Below the pieces are notes generated by a model. The model worked only from the letters and a program-made list of their open reading frames with translations, searched no databases and had not been told where the DNA came from. Made by a program: the position numbers and the translations under genes. This document shows positions 27,040-34,435 of a stretch of 64,000 nucleotides of DNA, in pieces. This DNA is from Muribaculaceae bacterium. GTDB taxonomy: Bacteria; Bacteroidota; Bacteroidia; Bacteroidales; Muribaculaceae. The stretch covers positions 1 to 64,000 of the forward strand of contig JAKSLZ010000005.1 of NCBI GenBank assembly GCA_024400935.1, read 5' to 3'. How positions within the stretch are numbered: the first letter of the stretch is position 1; each line of letters opens with the position of its first letter.

Positions 27040-27783
27040 ATGAAAGCAATGATATTTGCAGCCGGGCTTGGAACCCGGCTGCGTCCTTTGACTAACGACC
27101 GCCCCAAAGCACTTGTTGAGGTGGGAGGAAAACCCATGCTCGAGCATGTCATCAATCACCTGGCACAGGCTGGATTTGACGACATCACCATCAACATCCA
27201 CCACTTTGGCCAAAAGATCATTGATTTCCTGGAGAGCAAAAACAACTTCGGACTCAATATCCACATCAGCGATGAGCGCGACCTGCTGCTCGACACTGGC
27301 GGCGGCATCCTCAAGGCAAGGCCCTTCCTTGACGGAGACGAACCGTTCCTGGTACATAATGCCGACATCCTCACCGACCTCGACCTCAAGGCTATGGTTG
27401 CAACACACAAGCAAAATGATGCCGTTGCCACACTACTGGTGAAGTCACGCCTAACACAGCGCTACTTTGTCTTTGACAACGACTACAGGCTCAATGGATG
27501 GATAAACAAGAAGACCGGCGAGACCAAGCCCGCAACACTCAGCTATGCCGAAGGCGAAATGAAGGAACTGGCTTTTGGCGGAGTACACGTGATTTCGCCC
27601 AAGATTTTCCCTCTGCTGGAAAAACATGCGCAGGGCGAGGAAGTGTTCTCTATCACCCCGTTCTACATTGAGCAGTGCAACGCATGCCACATACACGGTT
27701 ATGAATGCCCCACACCCTATAACTGGCTTGACGTGGGCAAACCCGAGACACTGGAAGAAGCCAACCGCCTGTTCGGCAAATAA
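27040..27783 (+). CDS. murU: MurNAc-1-phosphate uridylyltransferase (MurU-like nucleotidyltransferase)
   Basis: Sugar-1-phosphate nucleotidyltransferase of 247 residues. The signature loop is FAAGLGTRLRPLTNDRPKAL (6-25), with metal-binding Asp in LVHNADILTD. It starts 4 bases after the AmgK-type kinase gene, matching the AmgK-MurU pair that turns recycled MurNAc into UDP-MurNAc and bypasses MurA/MurB (known from Pseudomonas). By sequence alone it could also act on another hexose 1-phosphate; the neighbour makes MurU the best call. Last gene before a strong terminator. Confidence 0.85.
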   Translation: MKAMIFAAGLGTRLRPLTNDRPKALVEVGGKPMLEHVINHLAQAGFDDITINIHHFGQKIIDFLESKNNFGLNIHISDERDLLLDTGGGILKARPFLDGDEPFLVHNADILTDLDLKAMVATHKQNDAVATLLVKSRLTQRYFVFDNDYRLNGWINKKTGETKPATLSYAEGEMKELAFGGVHVISPKIFPLLEKHAQGEEVFSITPFYIEQCNACHIHGYECPTPYNWLDVGKPETLEEANRLFGK

Positions 27784-27812
27784 CACAAGGGCAACAAGTT
27801 GCTTATAAACAC

Positions 27813-27851
27813 AAAACATGCTGGCAGTCAATCTCAACGCCAGCATGTTTT
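27813..27851. terminator. Bidirectional terminator between murU and the Cys-rich protein genes
   Basis: Perfect 13-bp stem AAAACATGCTGGC/GCCAGCATGTTTT (27813-27825 and 27839-27851) with a 13-base loop. A- and T-runs on both sides allow termination of the two convergent transcripts. Confidence 0.85.
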
Positions 27852-27881
27852 ATTTTATATTACCTCTAAATGCGAGTGTTA

Positions 27882-28334
27882 TTATTTCTTTAGAGAAATA
27901 GTATCAGGCTCAATCACATCGCCTAGCAGAGTTTGGTTATCTTCTGTAGTGTCACATTTCACTTCAATCACCTTAGCGACATCACCCTGAAGCATTTTTT
28001 CAGTGCCACTACCACTAGCAAGGCTGGTCCTGACGCTAGGACCACCGTTGTTATCGTTATTGTTGTAGCGCACATCGCCCTTAGTTGTCAGACAGCTCGA
28101 GGCACAAGCAGCCACAGCTATGCTCAATCCTGCCACAACAGTAGCCTTGCCCAGCTTGCTGCGCAGGCTCAGTTCCCTCTCAAGATATCGTACCTCAGCC
28201 TCGCATGCAGGACATGTGCCGGGACAGTCACCCTTGTGTGAGCATTCGTTGGGAACATACTCAATGCCATTAGCGTCAGCAATTTGCTTGCGCACGGCCT
28301 TGAGTTCCTTACACACCTTTTTTCCGTTTTCCAT
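27882..28334 (-). CDS. Small Cys-rich protein with displaced lipobox, paralog 1
   Basis: Protein of 150 residues, paralogous to the next gene upstream. Residues 1-76 form a conserved leader-like block with Cys8 and a four-cysteine motif C31-x5-C37-x3-C41-x2-C44 (KGDCPGTCPACE). A charged stretch (YLERELSLR) and a hydrophobic segment (ATVVAGLSIAVAAC) follow, ending in lipobox VAAC at Cys77. The tail has three GDV motifs (TKGDVRY, LQGDVAK, LLGDVIE) and ends acidic. Leader identity to the paralog is 63 of 77 by eye; the tails barely align. It is 12 bases downstream of paralog 2 and in one run with a radical SAM gene. Function unknown; a metal- or cluster-binding leader and a substrate relation to the radical SAM enzyme are inferences. 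Confidence 0.8.
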   Translation of the reverse strand: MENGKKVCKELKAVRKQIADANGIEYVPNECSHKGDCPGTCPACEAEVRYLERELSLRSKLGKATVVAGLSIAVAACASSCLTTKGDVRYNNNDNNGGPSVRTSLASGSGTEKMLQGDVAKVIEVKCDTTEDNQTLLGDVIEPDTISLKK

Positions 28335-28346
28335 ATCTCAAGATAT

Positions 28347-28751
28347 TTATTTGATAGAATCCTTAGGAGTCTCAGAGCTCTGAGCCGCTGAGTCTACAAC
28401 TGTCACCTCAGCTTCTTGATAAGTTGTATCATCCATCAAGACATCACCTTCAAGACTCTCTTCTGAACAATAGCTGGCTTCAACGACTTCTCCCTCTAAC
28501 TTTTCGCCTCCGTTAGACGAGCACGAAGCTACTGCCAGGCCCAGACCGGCAATAACCACGGCTTTGCCCAGAGCCTTGCGCAGGCTCAACTCACGTTCCA
28601 GATACTTCACCTCGGCCTCGCATGCAGGACAAGATCCAGCACAGTCACCTTTATGTGTACATTCTTTGGGAGCATATTCAATACCATTAGCATCAGCAAT
28701 CTGCTTGCGCACAGCCTTAAGTTCATTGCACACTTTCTTTCCGTTTTCCAT
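28347..28751 (-). CDS. Small Cys-rich protein with displaced lipobox, paralog 2
   Basis: Protein of 134 residues with the same architecture as its neighbour. The leader carries Cys8 and C31-x5-C37-x3-C41-x2-C44 (KGDCAGSCPACE), then hydrophobic AVVIAGLGLAVASC with lipobox VASC at Cys77. The tail of 57 residues holds LEGEVVE and LEGDVLM and ends acidic. A standard Sec/SPII signal would sit at the N-terminus; here the equivalent signal lies about 60 residues in, at the identical position in both paralogs. It starts one base after the radical SAM stop codon, so the two are almost certainly translated from one message. Confidence 0.8.
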   Translation of the reverse strand: MENGKKVCNELKAVRKQIADANGIEYAPKECTHKGDCAGSCPACEAEVKYLERELSLRKALGKAVVIAGLGLAVASCSSNGGEKLEGEVVEASYCSEESLEGDVLMDDTTYQEAEVTVVDSAAQSSETPKDSIK

Positions 28752-28752
28752 A

Positions 28753-29388
28753 TTAGTTATCTTTTTTATTACGTATTACATAGTTAAACTCATCAAATTT
28801 TTTCACACCCATCGCCTCAAGGACCTTGCGGCTGTGGTCCACATCGGCCTGAGTATTATATTCAGGGATGTGTGGCAGTCTCACCGTCACCTTCTCGGCA
28901 GCATCAGGCTGTGCCATCAGCCACTCAAGGTTTTTCAGCAAATTATCCTGCGACAAGCGAGTGTACTTTTCATATATATATCGGTTCATGTCCTTGATGT
29001 CAATGAAATAGTTCTTGACATAGGGATACACACGCTGCAGGTGGTCAAGCGGCACGTTGAGCGATGTCTCCAGAGTGATGGCCCAGTGCGGGTCACATAT
29101 CTTGCAGAACACCTCGATAAAACGGCTGTTGAGCAACGGCTCTCCGCCTCCAAAGGTTATTCCTCCGTCAGTGGCAAGGAAGTAAAGGTTGTCAACCATC
29201 ACCTCGTCAACAAGTTCCTGAGGTGTCAATTGGCGACGGGTCTCACTCATGTCGTGGCACAAGTCATTAAGGCAGTACTCGCAATGAAGCGGACAGCCCA
29301 TGAAAGCCACAAGAGTAACCACCCCGTGCCCGTCAATGCCCAGGCGATGCCTGTTTATGCCCAGAAAAGAACCCTTTACTTCGCTCAT
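28753..29388 (-). CDS. Radical SAM enzyme (activase-like), associated with Cys-rich paralogs
   Basis: Compact radical SAM protein of 211 residues. The cluster motif is C32-x3-C36-x2-C39 (GCPLHCEYC), and the SAM-binding GGGEPLL is near residue 77. Size and sequence resemble glycyl-radical-enzyme activases (PflA type) and the small radical SAM enzymes of peptide-maturation loci. No second Fe-S cluster domain or SPASM domain is visible, and no glycyl radical enzyme is nearby. Direct neighbours downstream are the two small Cys-rich proteins. Upstream, the DUF4836 lipoprotein gene ends 14 bases before its start. The substrate is unknown; the adjacent small proteins are the obvious candidates. Confidence 0.88.
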   Translation of the reverse strand: MSEVKGSFLGINRHRLGIDGHGVVTLVAFMGCPLHCEYCLNDLCHDMSETRRQLTPQELVDEVMVDNLYFLATDGGITFGGGEPLLNSRFIEVFCKICDPHWAITLETSLNVPLDHLQRVYPYVKNYFIDIKDMNRYIYEKYTRLSQDNLLKNLEWLMAQPDAAEKVTVRLPHIPEYNTQADVDHSRKVLEAMGVKKFDEFNYVIRNKKDN

Positions 29389-29402
29389 AGCCGTTTACTG
29401 TG

Positions 29403-30905
29403 TTAGAATGGTGAGATGAAACCCGGGTCATCGTTAACCTGGGCTGCACTCTCTTCCTCCAGTATCGATGACAGATTGATTGAGCACAGCATCTGAAGCA
29501 TAGCCAGCGAAGAATGGGTTGTGGGACCTGCCGACGTGAATCTGCCGTTGAACGACACCTTGTCGCTCATACCCAAATATATGTTTCCGCCTTTGTCTCC
29601 GTTAGCGGCACGCACATATAGTCCCATGGGTGATTTAGCGAAGAAGTCAACCACTTCCTTGTTTTCGTTTGCATATCCCTCAGTCTGTTCATAGTTGAGC
29701 ATCTTGACATAAAGCACACCGCTCTTCTCTCCCACTATGATCATCTTGTTGTCATATTCATACACATACTCGTCGCCATACATCTCAGGGGCTTGTCCCA
29801 GAGCCGAAGCCAGGTCAGAGATAAGCTTTATCACTGAGTTTGTATTAGAGGACTTAGCAGCCACCACAGCGTTCCAGTCGTCCAGGTCCTTGTCGTGTGC
29901 AAAGCCTATAGCCACAGGGCCGTTAAGGGTTGCCAGTGCAGGCATGATGTCAAAGTTTGAAACACCGGGCAGTTTCTTGAGCAACGACACCATCTGGGTT
30001 ACCTGCGGCAGTTTCACAAAGTTATTGCCGTTGATGCTCATTGAGATAATATAGTCCATCGACACCGGTATCACCTTGAGGAAATCGGCCGAGGGGTTGC
30101 TCAGCGTGTTCGACAACAGCTGCACATATTCGCTGTCGTCATCGGCCTTTACCTTAACCTCCACATCGGCCTGCTTGTCATTGAAGTTCACTGAGCAAGT
30201 ATATGCCTTCACGTCGCTCTCAGTAAAAATTTCTATCAGAGGCATCTTTGAAGCAAACTCATTATACACCTTGCTGCTTCCGGCCATAATCTTAAGGCCC
30301 TCCATACTCATGTAGGCACTGATGTCATCGTCGCCGTCAATGCACTTCATCACCTCATCATCATCCTTGATGCTTGCCGCATCACCGCTCATCAATTTGC
30401 GGGCAGCGGCAGCAGCCTTGTCGATGTTAACGGGATGATTAACACGGCCAACAAAGAGGACATCGTCATCCAAGGCATAAAACTCATCTTCATGATAGAT
30501 ACAGTCAAGTCCATTGACTTTTTCAAAGTCGCCCTTAGTCCTGTTTTCTACAACCTTGCGTGCAGCCTTCTCGTCATCAATGGCAAGCAAGAACACACGG
30601 CCAAAGGTCTTGGTTGTGAAATAAGTGTAGATGTTACACTCGGTATCAAGTCCCATAACGGGCAGGTCGGTCATGAAATCACATATCGCCGAACCGTCAT
30701 TGTTGTCTATTATTTCTCTCAGGCTCTTGGGATATTTTATCTTTCCGTCTTGCTTCAGGTCGGCCTTCTCGACAATTTTGTCCACGTTGACACATATAAC
30801 GCCTGCCGCATCGGCAGGAATCATATTCTGCAACTTACCGTTGTTACTGCATGAGGCAAGAAAAACGCCCAGCACCAAATAAACTATTTGCTTTATAATC
30901 TTCAT
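29403..30905 (-). CDS. DUF4836 family lipoprotein
   Basis: Predicted lipoprotein of 500 residues. Signal peptide KIIKQIVYLVLGVFLASC with lipobox LASC, followed by a large soluble domain of the Bacteroidales family DUF4836 (MIPADAAGVICVNVDKI near the N-terminus is typical). Function is unknown. The start at 30905 is chosen because it begins the signal peptide and lies downstream of a good promoter; an upstream in-frame start adds seven residues. It is the first gene of the run leading into the radical SAM and Cys-rich genes, so it may share their process. Confidence 0.8.
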   Translation of the reverse strand: MKIIKQIVYLVLGVFLASCSNNGKLQNMIPADAAGVICVNVDKIVEKADLKQDGKIKYPKSLREIIDNNDGSAICDFMTDLPVMGLDTECNIYTYFTTKTFGRVFLLAIDDEKAARKVVENRTKGDFEKVNGLDCIYHEDEFYALDDDVLFVGRVNHPVNIDKAAAAARKLMSGDAASIKDDDEVMKCIDGDDDISAYMSMEGLKIMAGSSKVYNEFASKMPLIEIFTESDVKAYTCSVNFNDKQADVEVKVKADDDSEYVQLLSNTLSNPSADFLKVIPVSMDYIISMSINGNNFVKLPQVTQMVSLLKKLPGVSNFDIMPALATLNGPVAIGFAHDKDLDDWNAVVAAKSSNTNSVIKLISDLASALGQAPEMYGDEYVYEYDNKMIIVGEKSGVLYVKMLNYEQTEGYANENKEVVDFFAKSPMGLYVRAANGDKGGNIYLGMSDKVSFNGRFTSAGPTTHSSLAMLQMLCSINLSSILEEESAAQVNDDPGFISPF

Positions 30906-30944
30906 TTTAACTAATGACATTATCAATAATGCTACAATAATCTA

Positions 30945-30975
30945 CAAATTTAATAATAAAAGATTAAAACACAAA
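30945..30975 (-). promoter_or_regulatory. Promoter of the DUF4836-radical SAM run
   Basis: Minus strand TTTG at 30972-30975 and TAAATTTG at 30945-30952 with 19-base spacing, among the best matches to the Bacteroidetes promoter in the window. The -33 box overlaps the T-tract of the preceding terminator. Confidence 0.7.
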
Positions 30976-31003
30976 AAAAGCCACCCATTTTTTCATGGGT
31001 GGC
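30973..31003 (-). terminator. Terminator after the 76-residue protein gene
   Basis: Minus strand GCCACCCAT/ATGGGTGGC, perfect 9-bp stem with a GAAAAA loop, followed by seven T. Confidence 0.88.
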
Positions 31004-31057
31004 AACACAAATCACCAAAACATCAAAATTTTGTCCTATGGACATCAGTGTGTTTTT

Positions 31058-31288
31058 TCATGATACTAGGGTTTGTATATCGCGTTTTTCATAATGTCTT
31101 GACTCGCTCAGCACATTCTTGCGAAACATCATGTAAACCAGTTCCTGGACAGGTGACAGCTTAGTGCTGCGCTCCACTCCCAGGATTTCGTCATTAATGA
31201 AAGTATCCAGAATTACACGACGCTCTTCTACTGACATATTCTTCATGCGGCTGATAACACGGGGAGAGATTACTATAACATTTTCCAT
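31058..31288 (-). CDS. Small hypothetical protein (76 residues)
   Basis: Unrecognised small soluble protein. It begins ENVIVISPRVISRMKNMS and continues with a helical, charged region (VEERRVILDTFINDEIL) and a basic C-terminus. It has its own -7 box and terminator, which supports it being a real gene. There is no signal peptide, cysteine motif or known DNA-binding motif. The SPVQELVYMMFRKN segment looks amphipathic. No function is assigned. Confidence 0.6.
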   Translation of the reverse strand: MENVIVISPRVISRMKNMSVEERRVILDTFINDEILGVERSTKLSPVQELVYMMFRKNVLSESRHYEKRDIQTLVS

Positions 31289-31328
31289 ATCTTCAATATT
31301 TTAGAGTAGTTGTTTTTTATTTACACTG

Positions 31329-31336
31329 CAAAGGTA
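31329..31336 (-). promoter_or_regulatory. -7 box of the 76-residue protein gene
   Basis: Minus strand TACCTTTG, 40 bases before the ATG at 31288. No clear -33 element is seen. Confidence 0.5.
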
Positions 31337-31525
31337 CACACACACCCTGTCCCTCATTTGGCACACCCATGCAAACAAATGTTAAAACTTAGCTCAAGAT
31401 TTTCTGGAGTTTGTGTAATCTGTAAAACCATTTCCACTACTCAGTTTTTTATCACAGATCACCACAGATTAAAGTAAATGGCGCATTTCTAGTACTAGCG
31501 CATGCACTGGGAGTAAAAAACAATG

Positions 31526-31687
31526 GTAATTTAAAAGCGTGCCGCAAGGTACGCTACGCCAAACTTTCGTTTGGCTAATAACCCCGTACGTGCGCAAGGA
31601 GCGCAGCGACTGGAGAACGTGCGGGGGTAGAACAATGGGGCGAAGCCCTACCGCTCTCCTCGATAGAGGGTTTAAAACACCATCAAA
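31526..31687. repeat. Dispersed structured intergenic repeat, copy B
   Basis: Second copy of the element at 3499-3661, same orientation, about 95% identical by eye. Stems GCGTGCC/GGTACGC, GCCAAAC/GTTTGGC and CCCCGTACGT/ACGTGCGGGG are unchanged. Changes lie in loops (TTTC; GCAAGGAGCGCAGCGACTG) or flanking bases. Both copies end in GGGTTTAAA-RCACCATCAAA. A frame running from it into 32204 on the plus strand is a read-through artefact. The remaining bases of the 31289-31799 gap hold only the flanking -7 box and terminator. Confidence 0.85.
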
Positions 31688-31734
31688 ATTCATTTGCTGG
31701 CGATTGAGTCGCTCACATTGGCAGAGTTTCACAC

Positions 31735-31767
31735 AAAAAAAACCTGTACACTACACATGCACAGGTT
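31735..31767 (-). terminator. Terminator of the PRiA4b ORF3-like gene
   Basis: Minus strand AACCTGT/ACAGGTT 7-bp stem with a 13-base loop and six or more T. Confidence 0.75.
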
Positions 31768-31799
31768 CAAGATTTATTGTCAGTATTCTATTTTCTAGA

Positions 31800-32342
31800 T
31801 TACAAGTCCTCGTTAGACATTTCGCCAAATTCTCCAAGCTCTTCCTCGTTAAATTCAGCATCGCCATAGAACTCTTCGCCTATTTCCTCGATCGAAGGAG
31901 TATCGACACGCACGGGAGCTACGGGCAGGTCTTCATCAACAAACTCCTTGGGAGCACGTCCCTCCTTGCGTTGGCACAAAGGATCATGCAGAGTTTTACC
32001 GGGGACAATCTCCTTAAGCTTCATGAAGAAATAACGCTCAGTGACATAGTCAAACACAAACTTAAGTTTTTGACCTTCATCCTCCAAGAGTTCATCCAGA
32101 CGGGTCTCATCCATCAGCCATATATCTTCGTCAGTGTCAGTATCCATGTCCACATAAGTGACTTCCTTTTCCTTTTTCCAATCCTCGTCACAAATGTAGA
32201 ATGAGTCAACCTGTTCTTTGTCATATCCAGCAGCGTCAAGAATAGCGTTTCTTAACCTCACGAATGTGTCCTCTGAATCAATAGCAATTTCGAGTTTAAA
32301 ATTACTGGACTCTTCCGAACCAATGATAAACTTATAAATCAT
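31800..32342 (-). CDS. PRiA4b ORF-3-like domain protein
   Basis: Acidic cytoplasmic protein of 180 residues with the plasmid pRiA4b ORF-3-like fold (IYKFIIGSEESSNFKLEI, then DSFYICDEDW and KLKFVFDYVTERYFFMKL). The family occurs both as chromosomal genes and as passenger genes of mobile elements; its function is unknown. The C-terminal 40 residues are strongly acidic and low in complexity. No transposase or other mobile gene is adjacent, so the chromosomal form is more likely. It has its own terminator. Confidence 0.8.
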   Translation of the reverse strand: MIYKFIIGSEESSNFKLEIAIDSEDTFVRLRNAILDAAGYDKEQVDSFYICDEDWKKEKEVTYVDMDTDTDEDIWLMDETRLDELLEDEGQKLKFVFDYVTERYFFMKLKEIVPGKTLHDPLCQRKEGRAPKEFVDEDLPVAPVRVDTPSIEEIGEEFYGDAEFNEEELGEFGEMSNEDL

Positions 32343-32515
32343 ATTTCTGTTATAAATATTGTTGTTCTGTTTTACAGTGCGAAATTAATAAAAAAAAATG
32401 TACCAAAAACATTTTTGCGATTTTTTTTTGAGCAAAGCAAAATAAAAATCATACGCAAATTTTTTGCTTATAAATTTATCCACAAAATGCATTTTCCACA
32501 CCTTAATATATATAA

Positions 32516-32547
32516 AGGGCAAACCGTGAAATGTCGCGGTTTGCCCT
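32516..32547 (-). terminator. Terminator of the serine palmitoyltransferase gene
   Basis: Perfect 11-bp stem AGGGCAAACCG/CGGTTTGCCCT with a 10-base loop, followed on the minus strand by a weak TTTATATAT tail. The stem sequence is nearly the same as that of the terminator at 42470-42497. Confidence 0.7.
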
Positions 32548-32575
32548 CAAAAATCATTTTTAATGAAATTCTTCT

Positions 32576-33763
32576 TTATGGAATCAGGCCATGGCTACGG
32601 AATACCTTGCCTATCTTCTCCAAAGCCTCGGTCACCTGCTCCTTAGTGTGGGTTGCCATCAAGCTGAAGCGAATCAATGTGTCATTGGGTGCAACAGCGG
32701 GCGAAACAACGGGGTTCACAAAGATACCGTCGTTAAACAGCTCAGTGGTGATGAGGAATGTGAGGTTGTTGTCACGGATGTAAAGCGGGATGATGGGAGT
32801 CTCAGTGTTACCCACCTCGCAACCCATGCTCTTGAAGCCGTCAAGCGCATAGTTTGTGATGTCCCACAGGTGCTCCTGGCGCTCGGGCTCGCTCTCCATG
32901 ATGTCGAGGGCAGCGTTAACGGCAGCTGTCGACGCGGGAGTGATGCTAGCGGTGAAGATGTATGAGCGTGAGTGGTGACGCAAGAAGTTAGTGATAACCT
33001 CATCAGTAGCGATGAAACCGCCCAGCGAAGCAAACGACTTGCTGAAGGTACCCATGATAAGGTCTACCTCGCTTGCCAGACCGAAGTGGTCGCACACACC
33101 GCGGCCGCCCTTACCGAACACGCCGATGCTGTGAGCCTCGTCCACCATGATGCTTGCATTGTACTTGTGAGCCAGGTCTACGATGTCAGGAAGCTTGCAC
33201 ACGTCGCCCTCCATCGAGAACACACCGTCAGTGACGATGAGCTTAACGCGGTTGGGGTCACACTTCTTGAGCTGAGTCTCAAGCGAAGCCATATCGTTGT
33301 GCTTATACTTCAACGAGTTAGAGAACGACAGGCGACGGCCTTCGATAATCGAAGCGTGGTCCTGCTCGTCCCACAGGATGTAGTCCTCACGGCCGGTGAG
33401 AGTAGACACAACACCCAGGTTTACGCCGAAACCGGTTGAATATACCATAGCATCTTCCTTGCCCACATAGTTGGCGAGGCGACGCTCCAGATTCTTGTGA
33501 ATGTCCAGAGTACCGTTGAGGAAGGGAGAACCGGCGCAGCCAGTACCATACTTCTGTACAGCCTCAATGGCAGCCTGTTTGATTTTGGGATGATTTACCA
33601 GGCCGGTATAGCAGTTAGAACCGAACATCAACACACGCTTGCCGTTGATGATAACCTCGGTGTCCTGCTCGCTGGCGATAGCACGGAAATAAGGATAGAT
33701 ACCGGCTTCCTTCGCCTTCTGCGGCTCTAAATACTTAGATAACTTTTCTTGTAATAGTTTCAT
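32576..33763 (-). CDS. spt: Serine palmitoyltransferase (alpha-oxoamine synthase)
   Basis: PLP enzyme of 395 residues in the alpha-oxoamine synthase family. It condenses serine with a fatty acyl-CoA or acyl-ACP to 3-ketosphinganine, the first step of Bacteroidetes sphingolipid synthesis. Conserved parts: NCYTGLVNHP, GTGCAGSPFLNGT, DEAHSIGVFG and the PLP lysine in GTFSKSFASLGG (Lys242). The N-terminus (LLQEKLSKYLEPQKAKEAGIYPYFR) fits Bacteroides SPT better than 2-amino-3-ketobutyrate CoA ligase, which is the main alternative. It appears monocistronic. Other sphingolipid genes are not in the window. Confidence 0.85.
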   Translation of the reverse strand: MKLLQEKLSKYLEPQKAKEAGIYPYFRAIASEQDTEVIINGKRVLMFGSNCYTGLVNHPKIKQAAIEAVQKYGTGCAGSPFLNGTLDIHKNLERRLANYVGKEDAMVYSTGFGVNLGVVSTLTGREDYILWDEQDHASIIEGRRLSFSNSLKYKHNDMASLETQLKKCDPNRVKLIVTDGVFSMEGDVCKLPDIVDLAHKYNASIMVDEAHSIGVFGKGGRGVCDHFGLASEVDLIMGTFSKSFASLGGFIATDEVITNFLRHHSRSYIFTASITPASTAAVNAALDIMESEPERQEHLWDITNYALDGFKSMGCEVGNTETPIIPLYIRDNNLTFLITTELFNDGIFVNPVVSPAVAPNDTLIRFSLMATHTKEQVTEALEKIGKVFRSHGLIP

Positions 33764-33839
33764 GTTATTTTGTAGTACGTTTTATTCAGTCTTCAATGAC
33801 CGGGCACCCATAATCAATGCCACATGTCCATATAGGCTA

Positions 33840-33847
33840 CAAAATTA
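33840..33847 (-). promoter_or_regulatory. -7 box of spt
   Basis: Minus strand TAATTTTG, 76 bases before the spt ATG. No good -33 box is seen. Confidence 0.4.
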
Positions 33848-34400
33848 ATAAATAAATTTCAAACAAGTGTAATAATAAGTAGTAAATCAATCAAAAACAT
33901 CGCATTTTCCACGAATTAATAACATTTTGACCCCATTCTATATCAATTACTTGCCCTATTAATATTTATTAAGAAACGGCAACGTTAACGCAAGCAATAA
34001 ACCAATGAGGATTTTCTCGCGCAGATCTCGCAGAACTCGAGGACTAAAATTTTCAGAAATCATTTTTTTGCACATAGAAGAACATTACTTTCATTTCGAA
34101 TAATTTCTTTTAATTTCTGTTAGTTAATACATTATTGTTAACCTACTTACAGAAATTAAAAAAAAATTAAATTAATGTTCAGGGACACAAGATTATATTT
34201 TTTTACTAAAAGAACAAAAAGTTCAATATTTCATATTCTATTCATGTTCTTATAGTCTAAAAATCTTATGTCCTTATGTAAAAAAATATATGTATTTAGT
34301 CTAAAAAGAAAATATTGCATAGCAGTTACTCCAATGCCCCCCGGAGAGACTGCCACGTAACCACTAACGGCAGCACCAGCACCACCGTCAAGCGAGGAAA

Positions 34401-34435
34401 GACCTCACAGAGGTCAAGAGGTTTATCCGAACCTC
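34401..34435. repeat. Tandem short hairpins
   Basis: GACCTC-ACA-GAGGTC (34401-34415) is followed two bases later by GAGGTT-TATCCG-AACCTC (34418-34435). Both have perfect 6-bp stems, similar in build to the cluster at 3675-3932 and the pair at 51656-51689. Confidence 0.5.

Noticed and set aside
28564..29406. 280-codon plus-strand frame
   Set aside because: Antisense to the radical SAM and Cys-rich genes, which have clear motifs on the minus strand.
31539..32204. 221-codon plus-strand frame
   Set aside because: The first part is the same repeat, and the rest is antisense to the PRiA4b ORF3-like gene and its terminator.
31800..32342. PRiA4b ORF3-like gene as a transposon passenger
   Set aside because: No transposase or terminal repeats flank it; the nearby 163-bp repeat has a second copy without this gene.
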